From contig JAKSKV010000026.1 in the NCBI GenBank assembly GCA_024401555.1, positions 1 to 46,278 of the forward strand: a stretch of DNA of 46,278 nt, in the 5' to 3' direction. Each line of letters begins with the position of its first letter. The stretch's first letter is position 1. The stretch comes from Paludibacteraceae bacterium. GTDB taxonomy: Bacteria; Bacteroidota; Bacteroidia; Bacteroidales; Paludibacteraceae. Position numbers and translations under genes: made by a program. Shown here in pieces: positions 18,273-26,869 of this stretch. The notes below the pieces were generated by a model. It was not told the DNA's origin. It was given only the letters and a program-made list of their open reading frames with translations, and did no database searches.

Positions 18273-20255
18273 ATGAGAAAGCGGTTTAGCATATGGATGA
18301 TGTTTGTGCTTTGTGTGGTGGGCGCCCCCGCGCAGATCAACACGAAGCGTATGATGGAGATAGGAAGGAATGCCATCTATTTCGAGGATTATGTTCTCTC
18401 TATCCAATACTTCAACCGTGTCATCAGCGCTAAACCCTATCTGGCCGATCCCTATTTCTACCGTGCGGTGGCGAAAATTAGTTTGGAGGATTATACGGGT
18501 GCGGAGGTGGACTGCGGTCTCGCTTTGGAACGCAACCCCTTCGTAGTGGACGCTTACCGTTGTAGGGGTGCCGCCCGCACTTGCTTGGGCAAGTATGAGG
18601 AGGCGTTGTCCGATTTTGAGAAGGGGTTGGAGTTGGAACCTCACAATAAGATTTTCCGTTTGTTTAAAGGCTCTGTGTACGCCTGCCAAGAGAAGTGGGA
18701 TACCGCTATCGTGGCGTTCTCTGATTTGATAAAGTTGCAGCCCCATTTCCAGGAGGCCTATTTGCGTCGTGGCTATGCCTATTTTTCGAATGGCGACACC
18801 CTGAAGGCGTTGCAGGATTTCGAGTCTTTGTTGGCGCTCGACCGTTACTCGGCTGACGGACACGCCGCGCGAGGCTATTTGTTGGGGGCGACCAAGGATT
18901 ACAAGAGAGGTATTGCGGAATTGAATGAAGCGATCCGTCTTGAACCCTATCGAGTGGGGTATTACATCAATCGAGGCGCCGTTTGGGCGTGGGCTGGCGA
19001 TTCGGTTAAGGCAGTGGACGATTATGATGTCGCGATCCAATTGGATCCGACTTGTGTGACAGCCTATTTCAACCGTGCGATTATGCATACGAAGATGGGC
19101 AACAAAAAGCTTGCCTTGGAGGATTACGACAAGGTGGTGGATTTGGAGCCGGGCAACTATTTCGCCATTTACAACCGTGCCATTTTGTGTGGCCAGATGG
19201 GACGATATAAGGCCGCTATCCGTGACTTAGGAAAGATATTGGAGGAGTACCCTGATTATTATCCGGCCTACCAGATGCGTGCGGAGATAAAAATGAAGAT
19301 GAAGGATAAGCAGGGTGCGGAAATCGACTACAATACAGCCTATGTGATCCAGCGGAAGTTGGAGAAACGGGGGGAGAAAGAGTCCTCGGAGTTGGCCTCC
19401 TCTCGGAAAAAGAAGCAGGATTTGGATCGACACGGGGAACTGGTGGTGATGGATAAACAGGAGGAGATGCGACGACTCTCCTATAAGAACGAGTCGAGGG
19501 GTAGGGTGCAGAATGTCAACTTCCATATCGAACTGAGTCCGATGTTGTTGCTCTCCGTCCATCCGAAAGAAAACAAGGCGATGGGAAGGACCGTCTATTT
19601 TGATGAGAAAGTCAATGCGTTGAATGCGCAAAAAATCTTCCCGCTGAAGTTGAGCCTCTCGGTGGAGGAGGAACCTGTGGGTGATGGCCGATTGTCCCGT
19701 GCGATCTTTTGTATAGATAGTTTGACCAAACGCTTGGAACAGCGTCCGACCTCAAGGGATCTCCTGATCCGTGCGGTGTGCCACGAGGCTGTCTCCGATT
19801 ACCAAAGCGCCTTTGATGATTTGTCCGCCGCCATTGATTTGGGAGCGGATGAGTATGGCTGGCTGGCACACTTCCTTCGAGGTGTGCTTCGTTACAAACG
19901 CTATTTGATACAATCCAACATGGAGGGAGAAGAGGTGGCTTCTGTTCAGACTGTCGTTTTTGATTTGATGCAAAAGGATTTTGAGCAGGCAGCCCATTTA
20001 ATGCCCAATTTCGCTCCCGCTTGGTACAATTGCGCGCATGCGATGGTGGCGCAACGTAAGTATGCGGAGGCGGTTCAGATCTATGATCGGGCCATTGAGC
20101 ACAACCCGAATTTGGCGGAAGCCTACTACAACCGAGGTTTGGCCCATATCTATATGAAGAACCGCCAACAGGGCATCTCCGATTTGAGCAAGGCTGGCGA
20201 GTTGGGACTCTATTCCGCCTATAATGTGATCAAACGTTTTGGCGGCAGCAAATAG
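18273..20255 (+). CDS. Exported tetratricopeptide-repeat protein
   Basis: Signal peptide (about 1-21, ending GAPAQ) followed by at least eight TPR units in two blocks (about 30-380 and 520-655), with typical motifs such as AYFNRAIMHTKMGNKKLALEDYDKVVDLEP. Between the blocks (about 365-500) lies a charged, Lys/Glu-rich region and a segment without TPR pattern (NVNFHIELSPMLLLSV). It is presumably a periplasmic or outer-membrane scaffold with unknown partners. An 80-base gap follows radA. Related large TPR proteins are widespread in Bacteroidales without assigned function. Confidence 0.8.
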   Translation: MRKRFSIWMMFVLCVVGAPAQINTKRMMEIGRNAIYFEDYVLSIQYFNRVISAKPYLADPYFYRAVAKISLEDYTGAEVDCGLALERNPFVVDAYRCRGAARTCLGKYEEALSDFEKGLELEPHNKIFRLFKGSVYACQEKWDTAIVAFSDLIKLQPHFQEAYLRRGYAYFSNGDTLKALQDFESLLALDRYSADGHAARGYLLGATKDYKRGIAELNEAIRLEPYRVGYYINRGAVWAWAGDSVKAVDDYDVAIQLDPTCVTAYFNRAIMHTKMGNKKLALEDYDKVVDLEPGNYFAIYNRAILCGQMGRYKAAIRDLGKILEEYPDYYPAYQMRAEIKMKMKDKQGAEIDYNTAYVIQRKLEKRGEKESSELASSRKKKQDLDRHGELVVMDKQEEMRRLSYKNESRGRVQNVNFHIELSPMLLLSVHPKENKAMGRTVYFDEKVNALNAQKIFPLKLSLSVEEEPVGDGRLSRAIFCIDSLTKRLEQRPTSRDLLIRAVCHEAVSDYQSAFDDLSAAIDLGADEYGWLAHFLRGVLRYKRYLIQSNMEGEEVASVQTVVFDLMQKDFEQAAHLMPNFAPAWYNCAHAMVAQRKYAEAVQIYDRAIEHNPNLAEAYYNRGLAHIYMKNRQQGISDLSKAGELGLYSAYNVIKRFGGSK

Positions 20256-20285
20256 CCGCAACTATATCATCGTCTATATCACTGT

Positions 20286-21302
20286 CTATTTCATGATATG
20301 TAGTTTCTGTCCTACTTTAAGGGCGGTGCCTTTCAGGTGGTTCCACGCTTGGATCTGTTCCACGGTGCATCCATAAATCTTGGAGATGCGGTAAAGCGTC
20401 TCTTTGGGTTGAACGGTGTGCTCGATGCATATCACCTCGTCTGATGGAATGTTTTGGGGTTGAGGCTCTCGCTTCACCTCCTCTTCTTGTTGAATGTAGA
20501 GCTTTTGACCCAATTTCAGATAGGTGTCATGGAGATGGTTCCAACGCATCAAATCCTCTACCGTGCAACCATATTTCTTGGAAATCTTAAACAAAGTCTC
20601 TTTCTTTTGGACGATGTGGAAGAGGGAGTCTTCTCTCTCAACGATGGGTTCGATGACGGGTTGAGGCTCGTTCTCCTCCTTCGGGTTCACCTCTTCTTCC
20701 GGCGAGGAATGATCCTCTGACGGTATGGTGTCCACAGCCTGTTTCTCGTCTTTGTCCGGCGTTACGACTGGTAGCTCCTTCTCTTGCTCTTCTGGAATAT
20801 CGAGGGTAGGCTCCTCTTCTCCGACAATGCGTTTGATGCCGATGAAACGGATCTTGTAGTAATCTGCGGTTGGATAGTTATCTATGGTGATGCCACTGCT
20901 TATGGAGGCGTGGATGAAACGCAAGGTGGTGTTTTTTCCGTCGGGAATCACCTCGCTAATGATGCCGACATGGCCTACGCTTTTGGATTTAGCGTTGCTG
21001 CCCTTGAAAAAGATAAGATCTCCCTTCTTCGCATCTTCTACGGAGACTTTGTCGCCTTGTAGGTATTGCGAGGCGGAGGATGCTGCCAATTCGTAGCCGA
21101 ATTGTCGGAACACATAGCCAGTGAATCCTGAGCAGTCGAATCTGTTTGGACCTTTCCCTGCGTATTGATACTTCTTGCCAAGATGTTTGGTGGACTCCAT
21201 GACAATGGAATCGCGCAAGGAGCGTGTGTTGTCCTTGTGCCTTCTGGCGAATGCGCAAAGCGGCAAAATCGCTAATAATAAAAATGTTATAATCCTTCTC
21301 AT
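20286..21302 (-). CDS. NlpC/P60 peptidoglycan endopeptidase with two LysM domains
   Basis: Predicted secreted gamma-D-Glu-mDAP endopeptidase. A signal peptide (about 1-19, ending CAFA) is followed by an NlpC/P60 domain with the catalytic triad Cys57 (FDCSGF), His111 (GHVGII) and His131 (FIHAS). A Pro/Glu/Lys-rich linker (about 165-225) follows, then two LysM peptidoglycan-binding repeats (about 228-271 and 294-337) that share KKETLFKISKKYGCTVEDL and PKETLYRISKIYGCTVEQI. Catalytic domain first and LysM last is the reverse of many Gram-positive homologs. A promoter box lies almost against the start codon. Confidence 0.93.
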   Translation of the reverse strand: MRRIITFLLLAILPLCAFARRHKDNTRSLRDSIVMESTKHLGKKYQYAGKGPNRFDCSGFTGYVFRQFGYELAASSASQYLQGDKVSVEDAKKGDLIFFKGSNAKSKSVGHVGIISEVIPDGKNTTLRFIHASISSGITIDNYPTADYYKIRFIGIKRIVGEEEPTLDIPEEQEKELPVVTPDKDEKQAVDTIPSEDHSSPEEEVNPKEENEPQPVIEPIVEREDSLFHIVQKKETLFKISKKYGCTVEDLMRWNHLHDTYLKLGQKLYIQQEEEVKREPQPQNIPSDEVICIEHTVQPKETLYRISKIYGCTVEQIQAWNHLKGTALKVGQKLHIMK

Positions 21303-21307
21303 GGAGA

Positions 21308-21315
21308 CAAAGATA
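21308..21315 (-). promoter_or_regulatory. -7 box TATCTTTG abutting the NlpC/P60 start codon
   Basis: The - strand reads TATCTTTG only five bases before the ATG at 21302. If used, transcription would start at or within a few bases of the ATG, giving a leaderless or nearly leaderless message. No convincing -33 TTTG was found. Confidence 0.45.
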
Positions 21316-21369
21316 CATATTTTCTTTGAATGGAGGAATTTAGCGTGTTGTTTCGTCCGACAGCGAACA

Positions 21370-21406
21370 AGAAGAGGGACTGGTGTTGTGCGCCAGTCCC
21401 TCTTCT
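21370..21406 (-). terminator. 14-bp hairpin after the tailed esterase gene
   Basis: AGAAGAGGGACTGG pairs perfectly with CCAGTCCCTCTTCT around a 9-base loop, 18 bases past the esterase stop. On the - strand it is followed by TTGTTCG, and on the + strand by CTTTT. The stem strength supports transcription termination. Confidence 0.75.
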
Positions 21407-21423
21407 CTTTTGGTAAGCCCGCG

Positions 21424-23709
21424 TTATTGGGTAACGATTATCTTGTGTATGTTATGGGTCTTGTTGCCTTTGAGCAGGTAGATGCCCCTCTTGAGAGATG
21501 GTAGCTCCTCTGTGGTTAGGGAACCCACCGATCTGCCTAAAAGATCCATCACCTCGAATTGGTCATCCTTCTCCAATTCCTCTGTCACGATAGTAGTGGC
21601 GGTGGTGTTGGCAGGTTTGAACATCATATAGTCCATGTCCACCCAGCTGCCCGTAATGACGAGTTTCAGTTCGTGTTTGCCCTCGGAGATTTGTCCGATA
21701 TTGGCGGAAACGGTGGTGTAGGTGCTCCAATCGCCCGTGTTAGGAACGGCGATTTCGTCGGTGACGGCTTTGTTGTCGATGTAGAGTTGGAACGACGAAC
21801 CGTCGCTGCCGGAGGCGACATAGGCATCCATTGTGTAGGTGTCGCTCTCCTCTGCTGTGATGGTGTATTTGATCCACTCTCCCTTCTCGGTGTAGCCGAT
21901 AGCGGTGTTGCTCATATCTACCCCCTCTTGGCGGTCGCCGCCATTCCTGTTTTGACTGTCATTGTCGTTGTAGGCGACGTCCTGTCCTCCGTAATCAAAC
22001 TCCTCGGCTTCGATTTTACCAGGGATAGGTGCGGGCGTTCCATGGAACGGTGTCTGCGGAGTGATGACGATTGGTCTGGAATTGCATTCCGTGGTGTAGC
22101 GTCTGACGAAGAGCCAAATCTCGCGGGTGGTGTTGTAGGCGTCGTTGGAGTGCCAATGTCCCTTGTTCGGGATGGCGTTCAGCACGACATCCGCATCGCA
22201 GTCGCCGCCGCTATAGGTGGTTCTGGTGGCTGTGTTGACGGTAGTTACCTTCTTGGTCTTACAGTTGTTGTGCTTTTGCCACTTGTCGATAACGGCTTCC
22301 GCACCTGATTGACCACCGCTAGGTTGAAAATGTACCACATCATCCGCTGTACCGTGGGTGTGGATCAATGGAACCGCACGTGTGCTTGCGTTGCAAGGGT
22401 TTCCGAATTGATAACCTGATACGGGTGCGAAAGCGGCGAAGTAATCAGGAATCTTGTTCATCGCATGGTAGGTCATCATGCCTCCCATGGAGAATCCGCT
22501 CAAATAGACACGGCTCTTGTCGATCTTATAATCTTGGGACATCTTGTCGATGATGGCGATCAAATACTTAGTGTCTTTGTCTCCACTGATATCCCATGAC
22601 TTGTTCTCTCCAGAAGGGTAGGCCACCACAAAGTTGGCGGTATCAGCCACCGACTCCCACTTGGCTTGTCCCTTTTGGTAGTTGATGTCTTGGTTCATAC
22701 CGTGCATGGAGATGAGCAGTGGACGGTTGGATCTGATGTTTTGCGGTGCGTAAACATAGACCTGACGGCCGTTCACATAGTAGTTGGTTCCACCCTTTGC
22801 GCCTGTGACCGGTTGGTTCTCCAAATTGTTTCCTGTGTTGTTGTTAGTGTTTGTGTTGTTGCTTCCCCCTTTGTCGGAGGCTGGCAGTAGTTTCAACATC
22901 TGCTCCGCATAGCGTTTGCCGAATTCACGGTAACCTGCGGCTGTGAAGTGAAAACGATCGCCATTCCCCATGCCCTCCAAATTTTTAGAGGAGATGACGT
23001 ATGAGTTCTTGATGACGTTAGGCATCTTGGCGATGACACCATTGTGACCGTTGCAAGCTCCGTCTTGGCGAGTCTCTCCCACCAACAATGGAACATCCGC
23101 TGCGTTCAACCCCAATTCATTCAACAATTTATCGTAGATGGCCTTCACACGGTTCTGCCAATCTTGTTGCATGTTGTTGGTCTCGCCTTGGTGCAACAAA
23201 ATTCCCTTGATGACACCATCTTTTTGAGCCAATTTCGCACATTCCAGAAGTCTCTTGTAGCCATTGTTGTTGTAGTAGGCTGCCAAGTTCTTGAACCAAG
23301 TTGCCTCACCTGCCACATAGGCTTCTGCCTTGTCCTCCTCGAACAATTTGATGTCCGCACCACCGACCGCAACCACTACGACTCCCACTTTGATATTGGA
23401 GTTCAGGTTTTGTACAAGGGTGCGTCCGAAATAATCGGTTGGGCCTAGTCCGGATGAACAGTGCGCCAAAGGAGGGGTGGCGGTGTACCATTTCCCAAGT
23501 TGACGTTGACCACAGTTGGCGGTGGACATCATCTGAAATCGGCTGTCGCAAGTTCTGTCTTGGCTCTCTGGTTGTGCGGCACCCTCCATGTTGGATTGTC
23601 CGAAACAGAGATAAATGTGAAAATTTGGATCTGGGTTCGCCAGAGAAAGAAAACAGTTTCCAAGCAAGGCGAACAAGACACTTAAAATAGTAAGTTTTGT
23701 GTTTTTCAT
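21424..23709 (-). CDS. Secreted two-esterase enzyme: SGNH/CE6-like + CE1-like + CBM6 + T9SS tail
   Basis: Predicted extracellular deacetylase/feruloyl-type esterase acting on plant polysaccharide such as acetylated xylan. In order: a signal peptide (about 1-24); an SGNH/CE6-like domain with nucleophile Ser39 in FGQSNMEG and later HQGETNN (about 28-275); an Asn-rich linker; a CE1/PHB-depolymerase-like domain with LISMHGMNQD and nucleophile Ser407 in SGFSMGG (about 305-545); a CBM6-type carbohydrate-binding module starting IEAEEFDYGGQD (about 563-695); and a C-terminal sorting-type tail (VMDLLGRSV, then RGIYLLKG and the end HKIIVTQ) typical of T9SS type A cargo. Two different esterase folds in one chain suggest cooperative removal of distinct ester groups. 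The substrate is inferred from family only. Confidence 0.88.
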   Translation of the reverse strand: MKNTKLTILSVLFALLGNCFLSLANPDPNFHIYLCFGQSNMEGAAQPESQDRTCDSRFQMMSTANCGQRQLGKWYTATPPLAHCSSGLGPTDYFGRTLVQNLNSNIKVGVVVVAVGGADIKLFEEDKAEAYVAGEATWFKNLAAYYNNNGYKRLLECAKLAQKDGVIKGILLHQGETNNMQQDWQNRVKAIYDKLLNELGLNAADVPLLVGETRQDGACNGHNGVIAKMPNVIKNSYVISSKNLEGMGNGDRFHFTAAGYREFGKRYAEQMLKLLPASDKGGSNNTNTNNNTGNNLENQPVTGAKGGTNYYVNGRQVYVYAPQNIRSNRPLLISMHGMNQDINYQKGQAKWESVADTANFVVAYPSGENKSWDISGDKDTKYLIAIIDKMSQDYKIDKSRVYLSGFSMGGMMTYHAMNKIPDYFAAFAPVSGYQFGNPCNASTRAVPLIHTHGTADDVVHFQPSGGQSGAEAVIDKWQKHNNCKTKKVTTVNTATRTTYSGGDCDADVVLNAIPNKGHWHSNDAYNTTREIWLFVRRYTTECNSRPIVITPQTPFHGTPAPIPGKIEAEEFDYGGQDVAYNDNDSQNRNGGDRQEGVDMSNTAIGYTEKGEWIKYTITAEESDTYTMDAYVASGSDGSSFQLYIDNKAVTDEIAVPNTGDWSTYTTVSANIGQISEGKHELKLVITGSWVDMDYMMFKPANTTATTIVTEELEKDDQFEVMDLLGRSVGSLTTEELPSLKRGIYLLKGNKTHNIHKIIVTQ

Positions 23710-23891
23710 AAAATTGTGTTTTTCAAAACATTAATTGACAATATGAATTTTTCGCTAAAGTAGGACTTTTTGGGATGTGCCATTTGTATTATTGTGTCAA
23801 TGTCAGGAAACTGATGGGAAAATAATAGCAAGTGAGCCATTAGTCCTATTTTTTGCAACGATATTATCGGGTGCCTTTCTGCGGGATGGCA

Positions 23892-23899
23892 TATCTTTG
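23892..23899 (+). promoter_or_regulatory. -7 box TATCTTTG of an orphan + strand transcript
   Basis: A perfect TAnnTTTG match with no coding gene following it on the + strand before a strong terminator at 24112-24144. The predicted transcription start is about 23904-23907. No -33 TTTG lies at the standard distance. Confidence 0.5.
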
Positions 23900-23904
23900 C
23901 AATG

Positions 23905-24144
23905 CTTTGGGAGAGATACATTGACCGGTAAAAGAGTATGAATGATCCTCTGATATGGTTCTTTCCCAGTGATACGTTTGAATAACAGTTTTTCATCTAT
24001 AACAAGACATTGTGGTTATATGCGAATGAGGCCCTCGTAATTCAAGTACCTGTGGTAGGCTGAAAAGAGTATGAGGTGATTACAATGTGTTTTAGCGTAA
24101 TATGTGTTTTTAAACCGCTGTCCTGATTGGACGGCGGTTTTTTG
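23905..24144 (+). ncRNA. Candidate structured small RNA of about 240 nt (class unknown)
   Basis: A + strand unit bounded by a TATCTTTG box and a rho-independent terminator, lying between two - strand genes. The longest plausible ORF is 15 codons (ATG 23938), so it is probably non-coding. Pairings visible by eye are: 23918-23923 with 24083-24088 (ACATTG/CAATGT); 23998-24003 with 24015-24020 (TATAAC/GTTATA); and an irregular rod 24033-24076 formed by CCTCGTA/TATGAGG, TTCA/TGAA and TACC-TGT-GGTA. The 12-mer AAAAGAGTATGA occurs twice (23930-23941 and 24063-24074). The size and rod shape would fit a 6S-like RNA, but no recognisable consensus of 6S, SRP, tmRNA or RNase P RNA was identified. Start and end are estimates. 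Confidence 0.45.
24112..24144 (+). terminator. Rho-independent terminator of the orphan transcript
   Basis: AAACCGCTGTCC (24112-24123) pairs with GGACGGCGGTTT (24129-24140), with one G-T wobble, around a TGATT loop, and T residues follow. The T tract is on the + strand only; the - strand side is A-rich. It therefore terminates a + strand transcript, although no + strand protein gene lies within 3.8 kb upstream. Confidence 0.8.
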
Positions 24145-24166
24145 TCTGCATTAGGGTATAAAGAAA

Positions 24167-24210
24167 AAAAAGGAAGCCTGAACGATACAATACGTTTCGG
24201 CTTCCTTTTT
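24167..24210 (-). terminator. Terminator of the lipoprotein gene at 24228-24905
   Basis: AAAAAGGAAGCC pairs perfectly with GGCTTCCTTTTT (outer 12 bp), and an inner AACG/CGTT pairing extends it. On the - strand a run of T follows, 18 bases after the lipoprotein stop. Confidence 0.8.
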
Positions 24211-24227
24211 ATGGTGCTTTCCCCTGT

Positions 24228-24905
24228 TTATAGTATCACTTCAATTGTTGAAGAGATTTTTTTTCCTCCTTCAAAGGTGATAGAGATGGTCAAGTGGTGT
24301 GTGGTGGAAAGGGTGGGAAGAGGAAAGGCAAGACTTATACCACCATCCCACCATAGACATTTTTCGTTATAGGTGAAATCAGAGAATTTTTTACTAATAT
24401 ATACTAAATGAGTGTCGTTGATAGGATATCCGTTTAAGACGAAGTCGCCCCAAGACTCGGTTCGAACAGTCGCAAAGTCAATTAAATCACTCCCCGCAGG
24501 ATGAACCACGTCAAAGTCAGCATCTGAGATGATGGAGATGTCGCTGACAGGAAATGCGATTGGCGGATTTGTCGCACTGCTTTCCCCATGCCAAGCCGTA
24601 TCGTGGTAGAGTTGGCAGATGGAATCGAATAGTTCTGTGTTTTTCGGAACTTTGCATTCGTCTGAATAAATGATGTCTCCCTTTATAGAAAATCCTATGG
24701 CAAATGAATCCCTGCGCCGACTTGGTACGATGTGCCATTTTACATGGGAAAACGAATCGGGAATTGTGTAGCAATTGTGAAGGTGCTTGGAATTCCAATA
24801 TATTGGCGGATATCCATCTTCATTCTCGTCACCACAAGCAAATGTGATGGATAGAAGAGCGCAAATGAGTATCCATTTGAAGAGAAAATACAAACTGTGT
24901 CTCAT
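24228..24905 (-). CDS. Hypothetical lipoprotein
   Basis: Not recognised. The N-terminus MRHSLYFLFKWILICALLSI ends in TFAC with the predicted lipidated Cys at residue 24, followed by Gly-Asp-Glu. The mature part (about 200 aa) is rich in Asp, Ser, aromatic residues and short beta strands (for example HLTISITFEGGKKISSTIEV at the C-terminus) and shows no catalytic motif. It has its own terminator and a likely promoter about 155 bases upstream, so it is monocistronic. Confidence 0.7.
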   Translation of the reverse strand: MRHSLYFLFKWILICALLSITFACGDENEDGYPPIYWNSKHLHNCYTIPDSFSHVKWHIVPSRRRDSFAIGFSIKGDIIYSDECKVPKNTELFDSICQLYHDTAWHGESSATNPPIAFPVSDISIISDADFDVVHPAGSDLIDFATVRTESWGDFVLNGYPINDTHLVYISKKFSDFTYNEKCLWWDGGISLAFPLPTLSTTHHLTISITFEGGKKISSTIEVIL

Positions 24906-25058
24906 AATTGTAAATGTTAAATTGGGTTATCTGAAAATTGGGAATATTGTGTGGCTATATTTATAGTCGGCATCCTTTGATGGATTGTTGTCTGTGTAAT
25001 CAAATGACTCCGCTTGGGTAATATGAAAACATCCGCTTGCAAAATAGCCGTTGCGCTG

Positions 25059-25066
25059 CAAAGATA
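25059..25066 (-). promoter_or_regulatory. -7 box TATCTTTG for the lipoprotein gene; surrounding gap 24906-25316
   Basis: On the - strand TATCTTTG would start a transcript near 25053, giving an unusually long leader of about 150 bases before the ATG at 24905. The rest of the 411-base gap holds an A/T tandem (AAAATATAT units, about 25079-25106) and the opposite promoter at 25283. No gene was recognised in it. Confidence 0.5.
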
Positions 25067-25282
25067 ATAATGTTTCTAAATAAAATATATAAAATATATA
25101 AAATACGCAATATGCCACTGCGAATCTTTCGATAGAACTGTTTTGAAGTTTGTTAGAAAATCACATTGCTCTGTAAGTTAAGAGAGGGGCCATTCTACTC
25201 TTTATGCTTTTGGGGAATGGACGAACTGCGACAAAAAACGACATAATAGTTGCTAAATGCGCTGTTTTTAGTCGAATAGTTG

Positions 25283-25290
25283 TATTTTTG
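25283..25290 (+). promoter_or_regulatory. -7 box TATTTTTG of the symporter gene
   Basis: A TAnnTTTG match 26 bases before the TTG start of the AGCS symporter, in the right place and direction. The -33 element is unclear. Confidence 0.55.
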
Positions 25291-25316
25291 CACATAAATA
25301 TTCAAAAAGCATAACA

Positions 25317-26831
25317 TTGGAAACATTAGAGCAGGTCATCAGGGAGGTCAGCGGATTGTTATGGGGATGGCCCCTTATCCTTTTATTGGTGGGTACCCAT
25401 GTCTATTTGACCTATATCCTTAAATTTCCCCAACGACATATAGTTAAAGCGATTAAACTCACATTCTCCAATGAAAAGGGGATGAGTGGCGATGTGAGCG
25501 CATTCAGCGCGTTAGCGACAGCATTGGCGGCAACTATCGGAACGGGTAACCTCGTAGGTGTGGGAACTGCCATCGCATTGGGTGGTCCGGGTGCTGTTTT
25601 CTGGTGCTGGATCACGGGAGTGTTAGGTATGGCCACCAAGTACAGCGAGGGATTGTTGGCGGTGAAATTCAGGGTGAAGACCTCTAACGGAGAGATGTTG
25701 GGAGGCCCGATGTATGCTTTGGAACGTGGCTTGGGAATGAAGTGGTTGGCGGTATTGTTCTGTATCTTTACCGCACTTGCCTCTTTCGGAATCGGTAATA
25801 TGGTACAGGCCAATGCTGTCGCGGAGGTTTTGAATACGGAATTGGGCGTGGGGAACTCCACGACAGGTCTTCTCATCGCCTTGATGGTGGGCGCTGTGAT
25901 GTTGGGTGGTGTGAAGAGTCTTTCAAAGGTTTGCGGTTTCTTGGTACCGTTCATGGCGCTCTTCTACATCTTGGGCTGCTTCTATATTTTGTGCTGTAAC
26001 TACAACCATATATTTCCTGCGTTGAATATGATTCTCTCCTCAGCGTTCCATCCTCATGCGGTAGGCGGTGGTGCGGTAGGTGGTGCTTTGCTGATCACAA
26101 TTCGTTATGGCGTGGCGCGTGGATTGTTCTCCAATGAGTCGGGAATGGGTTCCGCTCCGATTGTGGCGGCTGCCGCTAAATCCAAGAATCCGGTCAGACA
26201 GGCGTTGGTCTCCATGACAGGTACCTTTTGGGACACGGTGGTGATTTGCGCGATCACAGGTTTGGTCTTGGTCAGCTGCCTGCATGCGAATCCCGATATG
26301 GTATGTGAAGAGGGTCCAGGCATGATGCGTGCCGCTTTCGGAACGATTCCTTTCGTCGGACCATTGGTTTTGGTGGTGGGCTTGGCCACTTTCGCATTTT
26401 CGACTATTTTGGGATGGTCTTACTACGGAGAGAAGGCGGTGGAATATCTTGGTGGCAAAAAGGCCACTATTTACTACCGAATTATCTTTGTCGTCATGGT
26501 TTATTTCGGATCGGTTTTCTCATTGAGCGTGGTTTGGAACTTCGCCGATATCATGAACGGTTTGATGGCCATTCCAAACTTGATCTCTTTGCTGTTGCTC
26601 TCTCGCCTTTTGGTCAAGGAGACCAACTATTACCTCTGGCAATTGAATTTGGACGAAGAGTACACGCCGGATGACGAGTTTTGGAACAACCAAGAGGAGG
26701 AGCGACGGAATGCCAATATCCGTAAAAAGACGGAAAAGAATTCGCTACGCGCGCAAGAGTATACCAAAAGCAAGTGGCGTAGTTGGAATAGCCGTTTCAT
26801 TAGAAATAATAGAGGCCATAAAAGGCGTTAA
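25317..26831 (+). CDS. Sodium:alanine (glycine) symporter, AGCS family
   Basis: Inner-membrane secondary transporter taking up alanine or glycine with sodium. About ten to eleven hydrophobic segments are visible. Family signatures include SAFSALATALAATIGTGNLVG (discontinuous segment near residue 60), GPGAVFWCWITGVLGMATKY, YGVARGLFSNESGMGSAPI (about 265) and TFAFSTILGWSYYGEKA near 365. The C-terminal 55 residues are hydrophilic and Arg/Lys/Asn-rich, somewhat longer than in many homologs. The likely start is TTG at 25317, since no ATG lies upstream in frame and the first helix follows directly. A promoter box 26 bases upstream supports this. Confidence 0.93.
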   Translation: METLEQVIREVSGLLWGWPLILLLVGTHVYLTYILKFPQRHIVKAIKLTFSNEKGMSGDVSAFSALATALAATIGTGNLVGVGTAIALGGPGAVFWCWITGVLGMATKYSEGLLAVKFRVKTSNGEMLGGPMYALERGLGMKWLAVLFCIFTALASFGIGNMVQANAVAEVLNTELGVGNSTTGLLIALMVGAVMLGGVKSLSKVCGFLVPFMALFYILGCFYILCCNYNHIFPALNMILSSAFHPHAVGGGAVGGALLITIRYGVARGLFSNESGMGSAPIVAAAAKSKNPVRQALVSMTGTFWDTVVICAITGLVLVSCLHANPDMVCEEGPGMMRAAFGTIPFVGPLVLVVGLATFAFSTILGWSYYGEKAVEYLGGKKATIYYRIIFVVMVYFGSVFSLSVVWNFADIMNGLMAIPNLISLLLLSRLLVKETNYYLWQLNLDEEYTPDDEFWNNQEEERRNANIRKKTEKNSLRAQEYTKSKWRSWNSRFIRNNRGHKRR

Positions 26832-26857
26832 GCAGACAATCGATAAGGGTTGTCTGC
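26832..26857. terminator. Hairpin between convergent symporter and HIRAN genes
   Basis: GCAGACAA / TTGTCTGC form a perfect 8-bp stem with a 10-base loop immediately after the symporter stop. A T-rich stretch (TCTTTTTTA) follows only about 20 bases later, so the termination call is moderate. Confidence 0.5.
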
Positions 26858-26869
26858 CTAACGGAATGG

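Noticed and set aside
23938-23985. 15-codon ORF inside the candidate small RNA
   Set aside because: Too short and without any sign of a leader peptide (no codon run linked to a downstream gene).
25079-25108. A/T tandem (AAAATATAT) as a replication origin or CRISPR-like array
   Set aside because: Only about three short units, no DnaA boxes or spaced repeats.
24927-25118. 63-codon - strand frame with a protein-like C-terminal half (AESFDYTDNNPSKDADYKYS)
   Set aside because: Its start lies upstream of the likely promoter and the N-terminus is translated A/T tandem repeat; no homolog recognised. It could be a gene remnant, but I cannot support it.
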